This document shows positions 25,700 to 34,189 of a DNA stretch of 34,345 nucleotides, in pieces. This stretch comes from Sphingobium sp. (GTDB lineage: Bacteria > Pseudomonadota > Alphaproteobacteria > Sphingomonadales > Sphingomonadaceae). The position numbers and the translations under genes were made by a program. The stretch covers positions 1 through 34,345 of the forward strand of contig JAGIAA010000029.1 in NCBI GenBank assembly GCA_017745115.1, given 5' to 3'. The notes beneath the pieces are model-generated. The model was not told the origin of the DNA. It was given only the letters and a program-made list of their open reading frames with translations, and did no database searches. How positions within the stretch are numbered: position 1 is the first letter of the stretch; each line of letters starts with the position of its first letter.

Positions 25700-26127
25700 T
25701 CGACTATTCCGACGATCCGGCACGGCTCGACGTGCCGCGCGTCCATGGCTGGCTCGCATCGAGCTATTGGGCGCCCGACATCGCCTATGAAGTAATCGAG
25801 CGCGCGATTGCTGGATCGCATTGCCTGGGCGCCTATCATCGCGGCGAACAGATGGGTTTCGCGCGGATGATCACGGACCGCGCGACCTTTGCCTGGCTGG
25901 CGGACGTCTGGGTCGACGAGCCCGCGCGCGGGCGCGGCGTCGGCCGGGCGATGGTGCAGTGGTTCATCGACCATCCCGACTATAAGGACATACGCCGCAT
26001 CGCTTTGGTGACGGCCGATGCGCACGGCGTCTATGGGCCGCTCGGCTTCCATGCCCCGCTGCGGCCGGAACGCTATATGGAACGGCTCGATCCGGCTTTC
26101 GCCAAGCGCCTGAAAGCTGCTTCATGA
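25696..26127 (+). CDS. GNAT N-acetyltransferase inside the metX-metW operon
   Basis: A 143-residue GNAT protein: the acetyl-CoA loop is [20 protein letters not shown] (motif A, R/QxxGxG form RGRGVG), with [20 protein letters not shown] as motif B. Upstream is [20 protein letters not shown]. The substrate is unknown. Both ends overlap neighbours by four bases (ATGA), so translation is coupled from metX through this gene to metW. In most genomes metX and metW are adjacent, so the inserted acetyltransferase is notable and may modify a protein or metabolite of the methionine pathway; this is inference. Confidence 0.85.
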   Translation: MIDYSDDPARLDVPRVHGWLASSYWAPDIAYEVIERAIAGSHCLGAYHRGEQMGFARMITDRATFAWLADVWVDEPARGRGVGRAMVQWFIDHPDYKDIRRIALVTADAHGVYGPLGFHAPLRPERYMERLDPAFAKRLKAAS

Positions 26128-26717
26128 CCGCGACGCTTCGCCCCGACCTCGGCCTTATCGCGCGCAATGTCAGGACCGGCGCGCATGTCCTCGACGTCGG
26201 CTGCGGCGATGGCGCGCTCATGTCGGCACTGCGCGATACCGCCCAGGCTGACGTGCGTGGGCTGGAGCTCAACCCCTCCAATGTCGGCGCTGCCGTCGAG
26301 AGAGGCTTGGCCGTCGTGCAGGGCGATGCCGACACGGACCTGCGCTACTATCCCGACCAGAGCTTCGATTATGCGATCCTGAGCCAGACGCTCCAGACGA
26401 CGCGCCGGCCGGACAAGGTGGTCGGCGAATTGCTGCGCATTGGGCGGCAGGCCTTCGTGTCCTTCCCCAATTTCGCGCATTGGCGCGGACGGGCGTCGCT
26501 GCTGTTCGGCGGCCGTATGCCGGTCACCAAGCTGCTTCCCGAGCGCTGGTACGACACGCCCAATATTCACCATCTCACCATCGACGACTTCCGGGCGCTG
26601 GTGAAGGACAATGGCTGGACCATCGACGGCCAATGGTTCCTCAATCGCGGCGCGGAGACGGGTTCGGCCAACGCCAATCTTTTTGCCGAACATGCGGTGT
26701 TCCTGCTGCGGGGCTAG
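26124..26717 (+). CDS. metW: Methionine biosynthesis protein MetW
   Basis: A 197-residue class I methyltransferase-fold protein. Motif I is HVLDVGCGDGALMSAL (from residue 21), followed by VRGLELNPSNVGAAVERGLA and the characteristic MetW stretch DYAILSQTLQTTRRPDKVVG, then FPNFAHWRGRASLLFGGRMP and LPERWYDTPNIHHLTIDDFR. MetW is genetically linked with MetX and is needed for homoserine acylation in several proteobacteria; the exact reaction is not established. The start overlaps the GNAT stop. No terminator hairpin was seen after the stop. Confidence 0.94.
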   Translation: MTATLRPDLGLIARNVRTGAHVLDVGCGDGALMSALRDTAQADVRGLELNPSNVGAAVERGLAVVQGDADTDLRYYPDQSFDYAILSQTLQTTRRPDKVVGELLRIGRQAFVSFPNFAHWRGRASLLFGGRMPVTKLLPERWYDTPNIHHLTIDDFRALVKDNGWTIDGQWFLNRGAETGSANANLFAEHAVFLLRG

Positions 26718-27111
26718 GCCTTCGTCCTCATCCAACTTCGCGTGATCGCTACGGTAAGGGAGAAGGTTTCATCGCCCCGATCCGCGCCCCAATCTTTTCG
26801 CTTTCCTACAACGCCGTCGCCATGCCAGCCTTGACGGGATGGACCCTTGCACGCGCAGCCCTTTCGAGCATCTTGCCCGCTTCCCATTCGTCGCTTCCCC
26901 GCGGACGAGCGGGCGGCGTTATGGCGTATCGACCGACCGGCTGCAGGCGCTTCGCGGAGGGAAAGAATTCTGCCTTTAGACCCTCAACTTTCACAACCTT
27001 TCGACGGGATTCCATCCTGAAAAAGACGCCGGGGAAGCTGGCTTGGATTGCATCGCGCCGCCTAAAGCTCCATCTCTAAGAACTGCTGCTCAACGCCACG
27101 GAGGCGCCCCC
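26718..27111. promoter_or_regulatory. Intergenic region before fumC
   Basis: A 394-base stretch with no gene I can support. Short open frames exist on both strands (for example 26806-27015 minus) but have no recognisable domain and cover a repeated element. The notable content is the conserved block at 26961-27000 (see that entry) and the AACTTTCACAACC tract. No convincing -35/-10 pair for fumC was found. The region is longer than other gaps in the window. Confidence 0.4.
26961..27000 (+). promoter_or_regulatory. Conserved upstream element, copy 1 (before fumC)
   Basis: GAATTC (26965-26970), then exactly 14 bases, then CAACTTTCACAACCTT (26985-27000). The same 16-mer, with GAATTC at the same 14-base distance, occurs on the opposite strand at 33373-33408, upstream of the APC permease. 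Both copies read towards their gene and end 111 and 115 bases before the start codon. A GGAGGG tract precedes GAATTC in both. Read on the other strand it contains two near-copies of AAxGTTGxG in tandem (AAGGTTGTG AAAGTTGAG), like adjacent binding boxes. The role is unknown. Confidence 0.6.
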
Positions 27112-28494
27112 TTGCCCGAAACCCGCATCGAAACCGATAGCCTGGGCGAAGTAGCTGTCCCCGCCACTGCCTATTGGGGCGCGCAAACGCAGCGCAGCAT
27201 CGACAATTTCCCGTTCGGCGACACCGAGCGCATGCCGATCGGCATCGTCCACGCACTGGCCATCGTGAAGCAGGCGGCGGCGCGCGTGAATCGCAAGCAC
27301 GGTCTGGACGCGACACTCGCCGACGCCATCGAGGCCGCCGCGGCCGAAGTGATCGCCGGCAATCATGACGACCAGTTTCCGCTCGTCATCTGGCAGACGG
27401 GCAGCGGCACGCAATCCAACATGAACGCCAACGAAGTGATCGCCGGGCGCGCCAACGAGATGCTGGCCGGGGCGCGCGGCGGCAAGTCGCCCGTGCATCC
27501 CAATGATCATGTGAACATGAGCCAGTCGTCCAACGACAGCTTCCCGACTGCCATGCACATCGCTGCCGCCTTGGCGATCGAGCGGCAGCTCGAGCCGAAT
27601 CTGCTCCGCCTGCAACGGGCCCTGGCGGCCAAGGCGAAGGACTGGGCGCATATCGTCAAGATCGGCCGCACCCATCTGCAGGACGCGACACCGCTCACGC
27701 TCGGCCAGGAATTTTCGGGCTATGCGGCGCAGCTTGCCGACAGCCTCAACGAGATCATCCTCGGCAAGAAGAAGCTGTTCGCACTGGCCCAGGGGGGGAC
27801 CGCGGTCGGCACAGGCCTCAACGCACCGGCGAGCTTCGCCGAGGAGTTTGCCCGCGAAGTGAAGCGCCTGACCGATCACGACTTCCACAGTGCTCCGAAC
27901 AAGTTCGAGGCGCTGGCCAGCCACGACACGCTGGTCGATGTCTCGGGCCGCCTCAACACGCTCGCGGTCGCGCTCACCAAGATCGCGAACGACATCCGCC
28001 TCCTCGGCTCAGGCCCGCGCTCCGGGCTGGGCGAGCTCGACCTGCCCGCGAATGAGCCGGGCAGCTCGATCATGCCTGGCAAGGTCAACCCGACCCAGTG
28101 CGAGATGCTGACCATGGTCGCTGCGCAGGTGATCGGCAATCATCAGGCCGTGACGGTCGGGGGTCTGCAGGGACATTTGGAGCTCAACGTGTTCAAGCCG
28201 CTCATCGGCGCGGCGGTGCTGCGTTCGGTCCATCTGCTCAGCGTCGGCACGCAGAGCTTTGCCGAGCGCTGTGTCGAGGGCATCGAACCCAATGAAACCC
28301 GCATCGCCGAGCTTGTAGAGCGCAGCCTGATGCTGGTCACCGTGCTTGCGCCCGAGATCGGCTACGACAATGCCGCGAAGATCGCCAAGCACGCACATGT
28401 CACTGGCAAGACGCTGCGCGAGGCGGGGCTGGAACTTGGGCTGGTCGACGCTGCAACCTACGACCGGCTCGTCCGCCCCGAAGCGATGGTTTGA
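27112..28494 (+). CDS. fumC: Fumarate hydratase, class II
   Basis: A 460-residue enzyme interconverting fumarate and malate in the TCA cycle, of the iron-independent class. It begins [20 protein letters not shown] and has [57 protein letters not shown] and the superfamily signature [13 protein letters not shown] (residues 317-329). The start is set at a TTG (27112): GGAGG at 27100-27104 lies seven bases upstream, and homologues start at this point; the next ATG is deep in the protein. KefC-like antiporter gene follows seven bases after the stop, so they form an operon. The conserved element at 26961-27000 may regulate it. Confidence 0.94.
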   Translation: MPETRIETDSLGEVAVPATAYWGAQTQRSIDNFPFGDTERMPIGIVHALAIVKQAAARVNRKHGLDATLADAIEAAAAEVIAGNHDDQFPLVIWQTGSGTQSNMNANEVIAGRANEMLAGARGGKSPVHPNDHVNMSQSSNDSFPTAMHIAAALAIERQLEPNLLRLQRALAAKAKDWAHIVKIGRTHLQDATPLTLGQEFSGYAAQLADSLNEIILGKKKLFALAQGGTAVGTGLNAPASFAEEFAREVKRLTDHDFHSAPNKFEALASHDTLVDVSGRLNTLAVALTKIANDIRLLGSGPRSGLGELDLPANEPGSSIMPGKVNPTQCEMLTMVAAQVIGNHQAVTVGGLQGHLELNVFKPLIGAAVLRSVHLLSVGTQSFAERCVEGIEPNETRIAELVERSLMLVTVLAPEIGYDNAAKIAKHAHVTGKTLREAGLELGLVDAATYDRLVRPEAMV

Positions 28495-28501
28495 GCCGCC
28501 G

Positions 28502-30265
28502 ATGACTGAAACCCTGCCTCATGGGCCGCTCAACGAGGCCGCAGTCCTGCTCGGCTTCGCGCTCGCCTTCGTCCTCCTGTTCCGCAAGCTCGGCCTCGGC
28601 GCCACGCTGGGTTATTTGCTCGCGGGCGCGCTGGTCGGCCCGCATGTGCTGGGGCTGGCGGGCGACGCGAACGGCAAGATCGACATTGCCGAGCTCGGCA
28701 TTGCCTTCCTGCTCTTCATCGTCGGGCTGGAGCTTAATCCCAGCCAGCTCTGGCGGATGAAGGGCGAGATTTTCGGGCTCGGCCTGATTCAGGTCGTGGT
28801 GAGCGGCATCGCCATCGTCGCGATCATGACGCTCTCATTGGACACGCCGCTGGGCGTCACGCTCGCGCTGGGCCTGCCACTTGCCCTGTCGTCGACGGCG
28901 CAGGTGCTGCCGATGCTGCAGTCGGCCGGGCGCCTGCAGACGCCGTTCGGCCAGCGCGCTTTCGCAATCCTTCTCTTCCAGGACCTATCGATCATCCCGT
29001 TGATCACATTGGTCGCGGTGATAAGCGGCGGGCCGCAGGCGAGCCGGCCCGGCTGGCAGTTGGCGCTCATTACCGTCGCCGCCATCATCGGGCTCATCCT
29101 CGCGGGGCGCTATCTCATTCGGCCGCTCTTCCGGCTGATCAGCAACCAGGGCGAGCGCGAATTGTTCGTCGTCGCGGCGCTGTTCACGATCATCGCCTCG
29201 TCTGCGGTCATGGAACTGCTCGGCCTTTCGATCGCGCTGGGCGCGTTCGTCGCCGGCGTGATGCTGGCTGACTCACCCTACCGTCATGAGCTCGAGGCGG
29301 ACGTCGAACCGTTCCGCTCGATCCTGCTTGGGCTGTTCTTCCTGGCGGTCGGCATGATGCTGGATCTTGGCGCGATCGCCGCGCGCCCGGCGTTCGTCGT
29401 GTCGATGGCGGCGGCCTTGATCGTCACCAAGACGGCAATCCTGTTCGCGATCGGCATCGCTTTCCGGATGGACTGGCGCGGCGCGCTCGCGCTGGGCTTG
29501 CTCCTGAGTCAGGGCGGCGAATTCGGCTTCGTCCTCTTCGCGCAGGCGCAGGACTCCCGGCTGATCAGTGCCGAAACGGCAAGCCTGTTCGGCGCCATCG
29601 TGACCCTCTCCATGGTGACCACGCCGTTCCTCATGATGCTGACACGCAGCATCCGCAAACAGCCCGTGCCCATGCAGGTCCGCGATGGTCCGCGCGCCGA
29701 TGGCGCCAAGGCGCTCGTGATCGGCTATGGCCGCTTCGGCCAGACGGTCTCGCAGATGCTCATGGCTGGCGGCGTTTCGGTCACCACCATCGACATCGAC
29801 GCAGACCGCATCGACCGGTCCAGCCGGTTCGGCGCCAAGATCTATTTCGGCGACGGCACCCGTATCGACCTGTTGCGCCAGGCTGGTGCCGCCGACGCTC
29901 AGCTCATCATGTTCTGTCAGGACGGCGACACGCTGACCGCCGATCTCTTGAACGCCGTCCACGCCGCCTTCCCCGCCGCCGCCATCTATGTGCGCGCCTA
30001 CGACCGGATCAGTCTCATCCGGCTCCGCCAGGGACCCGCCGCCATGATGATCCGCGAAGTGATGGAGTCGGCCATCGCCATGGCACGTTCCGGCCTGGAT
30101 GGGCTGGGGCTAGGGCTGGACGACATCGAACGCGCCGAACGCCACTATCGCGCCAACGACCGCGAACGGCTCGACGCCCAGCTCGACAGCGGCGACGTGA
30201 CCAGTGGCCGCGACCGCATCATCATCCGGCCGGATGTGGGCGAAACGGCACAGGAAGCCGGCTAG
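28502..30265 (+). CDS. CPA2 family cation:proton antiporter, KefB/KefC-like
   Basis: A 587-residue membrane protein. Residues 10-395 form about 12-13 hydrophobic segments with the CPA2 features LGYLLAGALVGPHVLGL, ELGIAFLLFIVGLELNPSQL, LALSSTAQVLPML and SQGGEFGFVLFAQAQ. An RCK/KTN nucleotide-binding domain follows from about 405: ALVIGYGRFGQTVSQMLMAG with TTIDIDADRID and FGDGTRIDLLRQAGAADAQL. KefB/C proteins export K+ in exchange for H+ and are gated by glutathione adducts; the ligand here is not certain, and no KefF/KefG partner gene is next to it. A polar tail of about 60 residues follows the RCK. The ATG at 28502 is seven bases after the fumC stop. Confidence 0.9.
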   Translation: MTETLPHGPLNEAAVLLGFALAFVLLFRKLGLGATLGYLLAGALVGPHVLGLAGDANGKIDIAELGIAFLLFIVGLELNPSQLWRMKGEIFGLGLIQVVVSGIAIVAIMTLSLDTPLGVTLALGLPLALSSTAQVLPMLQSAGRLQTPFGQRAFAILLFQDLSIIPLITLVAVISGGPQASRPGWQLALITVAAIIGLILAGRYLIRPLFRLISNQGERELFVVAALFTIIASSAVMELLGLSIALGAFVAGVMLADSPYRHELEADVEPFRSILLGLFFLAVGMMLDLGAIAARPAFVVSMAAALIVTKTAILFAIGIAFRMDWRGALALGLLLSQGGEFGFVLFAQAQDSRLISAETASLFGAIVTLSMVTTPFLMMLTRSIRKQPVPMQVRDGPRADGAKALVIGYGRFGQTVSQMLMAGGVSVTTIDIDADRIDRSSRFGAKIYFGDGTRIDLLRQAGAADAQLIMFCQDGDTLTADLLNAVHAAFPAAAIYVRAYDRISLIRLRQGPAAMMIREVMESAIAMARSGLDGLGLGLDDIERAERHYRANDRERLDAQLDSGDVTSGRDRIIIRPDVGETAQEAG

Positions 30266-30290
30266 CGGGGAACTTCTCGCTCTGTCCCCG
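30266..30290 (+). terminator. Hairpin after the antiporter gene
   Basis: CGGGGA (30266-30271) pairs perfectly with TCCCCG (30285-30290) across a 13-base loop, directly after the stop codon. There is no T-run, so it is a weak candidate. Confidence 0.3.
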
Positions 30291-30307
30291 ATTCTGAGGG
30301 CTAGCCA

Positions 30308-30326
30308 TTGTGCACTGCAACGTGCA
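30308..30326. promoter_or_regulatory. Inverted repeat before the MFS gene
   Basis: TGCAC (30311-30315) and GTGCA (30322-30326) form an inverted repeat that contains the 9-base palindrome TGCA-C-TGCA (30311-30319), 37 bases before the ATG at 30363. The TTGTGCA half also occurs in the repeat at 10698-10731. Some TGCA-rich palindromes are operators of TetR- or PhaR-type regulators; the regulator here is unknown. Confidence 0.35.
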
Positions 30327-30362
30327 TAGGGCGCACTCCGATCAAAGCTGAAGAGAAGAGAC

Positions 30363-31628
30363 ATGTCGGCGTCCCCGCCCGCCTTTCGCATGCACGACCG
30401 TGAATTCGTCGCCATGATGGCGTCGGTCATGGCGCTGAATGCGCTTGCGGTCGACGCGATGCTGCCGGCCTTCCCGGCGATCGGGCGGTCGCTGCATGTC
30501 GCCGATGCCAATTCGCTGCAGTACATCCTCTCGTCGTACCTGCTGGCCAACGCCATCGGGTCGCTGGTTGCAGGCCCGCTCGCAGACCGTTTCGGCCGCC
30601 GGCCGATGATGCTGCTCAGCATTGCCTTTGCTGCCATCGGTGGACTTGCAAGCGCCATCACACCCAGCTTCGACGCGCTGCTCATCGTGCGCGCGATTCA
30701 CGGCTTCTTCGCCGCCGGCCTCGGCGTGCTCGCCGTCTCCGTGATCCGCGACCGCTTCCACGGCGACCGCATGGCGCGGCTGATGAGCCTCATTATCATC
30801 ATCTTCCTCGCCGTGCCGGTGGTCGCGCCCACGATGGGGCAGATCGTCATTTCGATCGCGAGCTGGCGCGAGATCTTCCACGTCCTCGCGGTCGGCGCGG
30901 CCGCCGTGTTCATCTGGGTGTGGATGCGGTTGCCCGAGACGCTGCAACCCGAGAACCGGCAGCCGATCCATCCGGTGACCATCTTCCGCAACTGGAAAAC
31001 CGTCGTCACCGACCGGCTGGGCTTCGGCTACATGATGGGCGCGGGCATCATCATGGGTGGGTTGTTCGGCTTCCTGAACAGCGCGCAGCAGATCTTCTCA
31101 GACGTGTTCGATGCCGCCGACATCTTCCCTTATTGCTTCGCCTGCGTGGCGGGGACGATGGCAATCGCCAATTTCTCGAACAGCCGCATCGTCGAGCGCT
31201 TCGGCGCGCGCCGCGTCAGCCACATGGCGCTGCTCGTCTTCCTCGTGCTGAGCCTCGCCCAGCTTGCGGCGAGCTTCATGCACCCCGAGCCGCTGTGGAT
31301 CTTCCTGACGCTGGTCGCGCTCAACATGGGCCTGGTCGGCTTCACTGGCTCCAACTTCGGCTCGATCGCCATGGAGCCCTTCGGCCAGATCGCCGGCGCG
31401 GCGTCGAGCTTCCAGAGTTTTGCGCGCATGGCGCTCGCAACGCTCATCGGCGCCTTCACCGGCCAGCGCTTCGACGGCACGACATTGCCGCTCGCCGAGG
31501 GCTTCGTCGTCGCCGGCATCATCGGCCTGGGCTTCATCCTGTGGGCCGAGGGCGGGCGCCTGTTCACGCGCCCGCGCAAGGCCGCGCAGCGGCCCAAGGT
31601 GCCGCCGCCGACCACGCTCTCCAGCTGA
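30363..31628 (+). CDS. MFS multidrug transporter, Bcr/CflA family
   Basis: A 421-residue 12-helix transporter. Motif A, GPLADRFGRRPMMLLS, lies between helices 2 and 3; the start MASVMALNALAVDAMLPAFP with VDAMLP is typical of the Bcr/CflA drug:H+ antiporter branch, as is VIRDRFHGDRMARLMSLIII near helix 4. Family members export bicyclomycin, chloramphenicol or small metabolites; the substrate here is not known. The start at 30363 has a purine-rich AGAGAAGAG tract upstream. Its stop abuts, without a gap, the stop of the convergent APC permease gene. Confidence 0.9.
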   Translation: MSASPPAFRMHDREFVAMMASVMALNALAVDAMLPAFPAIGRSLHVADANSLQYILSSYLLANAIGSLVAGPLADRFGRRPMMLLSIAFAAIGGLASAITPSFDALLIVRAIHGFFAAGLGVLAVSVIRDRFHGDRMARLMSLIIIIFLAVPVVAPTMGQIVISIASWREIFHVLAVGAAAVFIWVWMRLPETLQPENRQPIHPVTIFRNWKTVVTDRLGFGYMMGAGIIMGGLFGFLNSAQQIFSDVFDAADIFPYCFACVAGTMAIANFSNSRIVERFGARRVSHMALLVFLVLSLAQLAASFMHPEPLWIFLTLVALNMGLVGFTGSNFGSIAMEPFGQIAGAASSFQSFARMALATLIGAFTGQRFDGTTLPLAEGFVVAGIIGLGFILWAEGGRLFTRPRKAAQRPKVPPPTTLSS

Positions 31629-33257
31629 TCAAACGCCCTGGGCGGGCGGCGCGTCCGGGTCTGCCTCGTGCACCTCGATGATGCCGCGGCCGACATGGCT
31701 GCGCGAGCGGCTGTACAGGAAATAGATCACCAGCCCGATCGCGCCCCAACCCGGCAGCACCAGCTTCGCGGTGAGCGGCAGGGAGAGATAGAGGACCAGC
31801 GAACCGATCACCGCCAGCGGCGCGATAACCCACACCAAAGGCGTGCGGAACGGACGCTTGCGGCCCGGGTCGGTCCGGCGCAGCACCATCACCGAGACGG
31901 CGACCATCAGGAATGCGAAGAGCGTGCCGGCGTTGGAGTAGTCGGCAAGCCTGCCGACCGGCAGAATGGCGGCCGCGATCGCTGCCGCGATGCCGGTCAC
32001 GATGGTCACCACATGGGGTGTCCGGAACTTGGGATGCACGGACGCGAGCTTCTCGGGCAGCAGGCCGTCGCGGGCCATGGTGAAGAAGACACGGGTCTGG
32101 CCGAACATCATCATGAGCACGACGGACGGCAGCGCGATCACGGCGGCCAGGCCCACGAGCCGGCCAATGAACGGCCAGTTGATGACCTCGAGCACATGGA
32201 CCAAAGCTTCCTTCGAGCAGACCAGCGGTTCGAGCCCGCCCGCCGCAACGATGGCGGCGCAACGTCCGGCGATCTGCGGCGTGCCCGGCGAGAGGACCTC
32301 GCCCGCCGCCGACATCACCGGCTGCGCCCCGATGGCGCCGATCGCACCGGATGCGACCAGCAGATAGAAGATGGTGCAGATGCCGAGCGAGCCGATGAGG
32401 CCGATCGGCACATTGCGCTGCGGGTTCTTGGTCTCCTCGGCCGCGGTCGAGACGGCGTCGAAGCCCACATAGGCAAAGAAGATCGAGGCCGCCGCACCGA
32501 GCACGCCGAGGCCCGAGGAGCTCAGCGGATTGCCGAAGCCGGTCGGCATGAACGGGCTGAAATTGTCGGCATTCAAAACCGGGATCGTCAACGCGATGAA
32601 GGCGGTGAGCGCTGCGATCTTCACGGCGACGAGGATGGCATTGACGCGTGCGCTCTCGGTCGTGCCGATGACCAGCAGCCAGGTCACGAAGGCAACGACG
32701 ATGATGGCCGGGACATTGACCCAGCCGCCGGTCGCGATGGCCTTGGCGAGATCGTCGCTCGGCGCGGCGCCGAAGGTCAGGTACATATGCGCCATGAAGG
32801 CGTCCGCATTGCTGATCGCGGCTGGAAAATGGCCGATCCCGTAATAATCCCCGATGCCGTTCAACAGCCCGACCGCATGGTTGGACCAGCCGACCGCGAC
32901 CGCGCTGGCACCCACCGCATATTCGAGGATCAGTGCCCAGCCGACCATCCAGGCCAGCAATTCACCGACGACCGCGTAGCTGTAGGTATAGGCCGAGCCC
33001 GAGACCGGGACCATCGACGCGAGCTCGGAATAGCAGAGCGCGGCGACGGCGCAGATGAACCCTGCAACGACGAAGCTGAGCAACATGCCCGGGCCGGCTT
33101 TCTGCGCGGCTTCGGACGTGAGCACGAAAATACCGGTGCCGATGACGGCGCCGATACCCAGCATGGTAAGCTGGAAGGCGCCGAGCGTGCGATGCAGGGA
33201 TCGCTTCTCCGCGGTCGCCAGAATGGCGTCGAGTGGCTTGATGCGGCCGAAGATCAT
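31629..33257 (-). CDS. APC superfamily amino-acid permease (CAT-like)
   Basis: A 542-residue membrane protein with about 12-14 hydrophobic segments. Helix 1 has the APC motif LTMLGIGAVIGTGIFVLTSE, followed by YSELASMVPVSGSAYTYSYA, FFAYVGFDAVSTAAEETKNP and FGQTRVFFTMARDGLLPEKL. These place it with the cationic amino-acid transporter (CAT) branch; substrate unknown. A long loop (about residues 320-350) carries two cysteines, AGRCAAIV and PLVCSKE, which could be disulfide-bonded outside the membrane. The ATG at 33257 has AGAGGGACGG upstream. The 248-base region before it carries the second copy of the conserved element and two CATG-rich palindromes. It is convergent with the MFS gene. Confidence 0.9.
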   Translation of the reverse strand: MIFGRIKPLDAILATAEKRSLHRTLGAFQLTMLGIGAVIGTGIFVLTSEAAQKAGPGMLLSFVVAGFICAVAALCYSELASMVPVSGSAYTYSYAVVGELLAWMVGWALILEYAVGASAVAVGWSNHAVGLLNGIGDYYGIGHFPAAISNADAFMAHMYLTFGAAPSDDLAKAIATGGWVNVPAIIVVAFVTWLLVIGTTESARVNAILVAVKIAALTAFIALTIPVLNADNFSPFMPTGFGNPLSSSGLGVLGAAASIFFAYVGFDAVSTAAEETKNPQRNVPIGLIGSLGICTIFYLLVASGAIGAIGAQPVMSAAGEVLSPGTPQIAGRCAAIVAAGGLEPLVCSKEALVHVLEVINWPFIGRLVGLAAVIALPSVVLMMMFGQTRVFFTMARDGLLPEKLASVHPKFRTPHVVTIVTGIAAAIAAAILPVGRLADYSNAGTLFAFLMVAVSVMVLRRTDPGRKRPFRTPLVWVIAPLAVIGSLVLYLSLPLTAKLVLPGWGAIGLVIYFLYSRSRSHVGRGIIEVHEADPDAPPAQGV

Positions 33258-33372
33258 GGGCTGGTCCGTCCCTCTTGTTCCATGTGGCGGCGCGGCGCGC
33301 CTGCCCCCCTTTGATTAACCGAGCAGACTATCGACTAATTCGAACCACGCAAGCGAGCGCATTCATGCAGCG

Positions 33373-33408
33373 AAGGTTGTGAAAGTTGCGCCCATAGAGA
33401 AGGAATTC
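33373..33408 (-). promoter_or_regulatory. Conserved upstream element, copy 2 (before APC permease)
   Basis: On plus the order is AAGGTTGTGAAAGTTG (33373-33388), 14 bases, then GAATTC (33403-33408) inside the palindrome AGGAATTCCT. It matches copy 1 at 26961-27000 in sequence, spacing and orientation relative to the downstream gene, and ends 115 bases before the permease start at 33257. Beyond these blocks the two upstream regions are not similar. Confidence 0.6.
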
Positions 33409-33450
33409 CTCCCTCCCTCCGGCACACGGAAAACGGAGGACAGAAAAGGA

Positions 33451-33491
33451 CATCATGCATGCTCATGATGGAGTCATGCCAAGGTCATGAC
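33451..33491. repeat. Two CATG-centred inverted repeats
   Basis: CATCATG (33451-33457) pairs with CATGATG (33464-33470), and GTCATG (33473-33478) pairs with CATGAC (33486-33491). The TCATG pentamer repeats through the 41 bases. They lie just downstream of the GNAT gene at 33506 and upstream of the permease, so they may be a 3'-end structure for the former or operators for the latter. Confidence 0.4.
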
Positions 33492-33505
33492 GGAATAGGA
33501 CAGCA

Positions 33506-34060
33506 TTATTTTGAGGGCCGCCGTGCCTGCCAGTCTTCGCGCGTCAACTCCCAGAGCTGGCTGGGCATCCAGCCGCCGCGATATTCCTTTTCGGTCGTGG
33601 CGATAAGCGTCATGCCCTGCTTCTCCGAAATGCGGATCGACGCGGCGTTGCCGACGGCCTTGGGCGCGCGCAGCACCGGGCGCTGCAGCACATCGAACCA
33701 ATAGTCGGTCACGGCATCGGCCGCTTCACTCATATAGCCCTGGCCCTGGAACGCTGGGTCGAGCCAGAAGGCGCGGTTGTCGTCCCTCCAGTCGAACAGA
33801 TCGATGACGCCAATCAGCTGATCCGGCGCTGTCTTGAGCCGGATCGACCAGCTCCACCAGCGCTCCTTCGCGATGGTCGGCAGCAGGAAATCGCGCAGAT
33901 AGCGCTCGGCACCATTATCCGGATAGGGCCACGGCACCCAGGTATCGAGATACTGGACGATCTCCCAGCGCGGGAAGAGGCGCTGGATCGCCGGCGCATC
34001 GGAAAGCTCGATGGGGCGCAGGAGCAGGCGTTCAGTCTCGAGAGGCGGGTAGCTGGCCAT
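33506..34060 (-). CDS. GNAT N-acetyltransferase, RimJ/RimL type
   Basis: A 184-residue protein opening PLETERLLLRPIELSDAPAI, the standard start of RimJ/RimL-like acetyltransferases. The acetyl-CoA site is FWLDPAFQGQGYMSEAADAV (Q/RxxGxG as QGQGYM), and ASIRISEKQGMTLIATTEKE follows as motif B. RimJ-like enzymes acetylate protein N-termini or small amines; the substrate here is unknown. The ATG at 34060 is the start, with AGGCG upstream. A REP-like repeat separates it from the HIT gene. Confidence 0.88.
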   Translation of the reverse strand: MASYPPLETERLLLRPIELSDAPAIQRLFPRWEIVQYLDTWVPWPYPDNGAERYLRDFLLPTIAKERWWSWSIRLKTAPDQLIGVIDLFDWRDDNRAFWLDPAFQGQGYMSEAADAVTDYWFDVLQRPVLRAPKAVGNAASIRISEKQGMTLIATTEKEYRGGWMPSQLWELTREDWQARRPSK

Positions 34061-34078
34061 GACGTCGCCTGTATCTCA

Positions 34079-34170
34079 CCGTTCGGTTCGAGCGAAGTCG
34101 AGAACCGCCGTGCTCCGCGTGTCTCGACTTTGAACGAGTCACGCGCCTCGTTCAAACTCGACACGAACGG
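34079..34170. repeat. REP-like imperfect palindrome
   Basis: The 92-base segment begins CCGTTCGGTTCGAGCGAAG and ends CTCGACACGAACGG; its ends are inverted copies of each other with a few mismatches, and inner GTCGAG/CTCGAC blocks repeat. Palindromes with CCGTTCG and TCGAGCGAAGTCGAG are common between genes in sphingomonads, from memory. It lies between the HIT and GNAT genes, which read in the same direction. Confidence 0.65.
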
Positions 34171-34189
34171 AACGGGAGACCTGAAATGG

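Noticed and set aside
26806..27015. 69-codon minus-strand frame in the fumC upstream region
   Set aside because: No ribosome site or domain; it crosses the conserved regulatory element. It could be a conserved spurious frame of a repeat.
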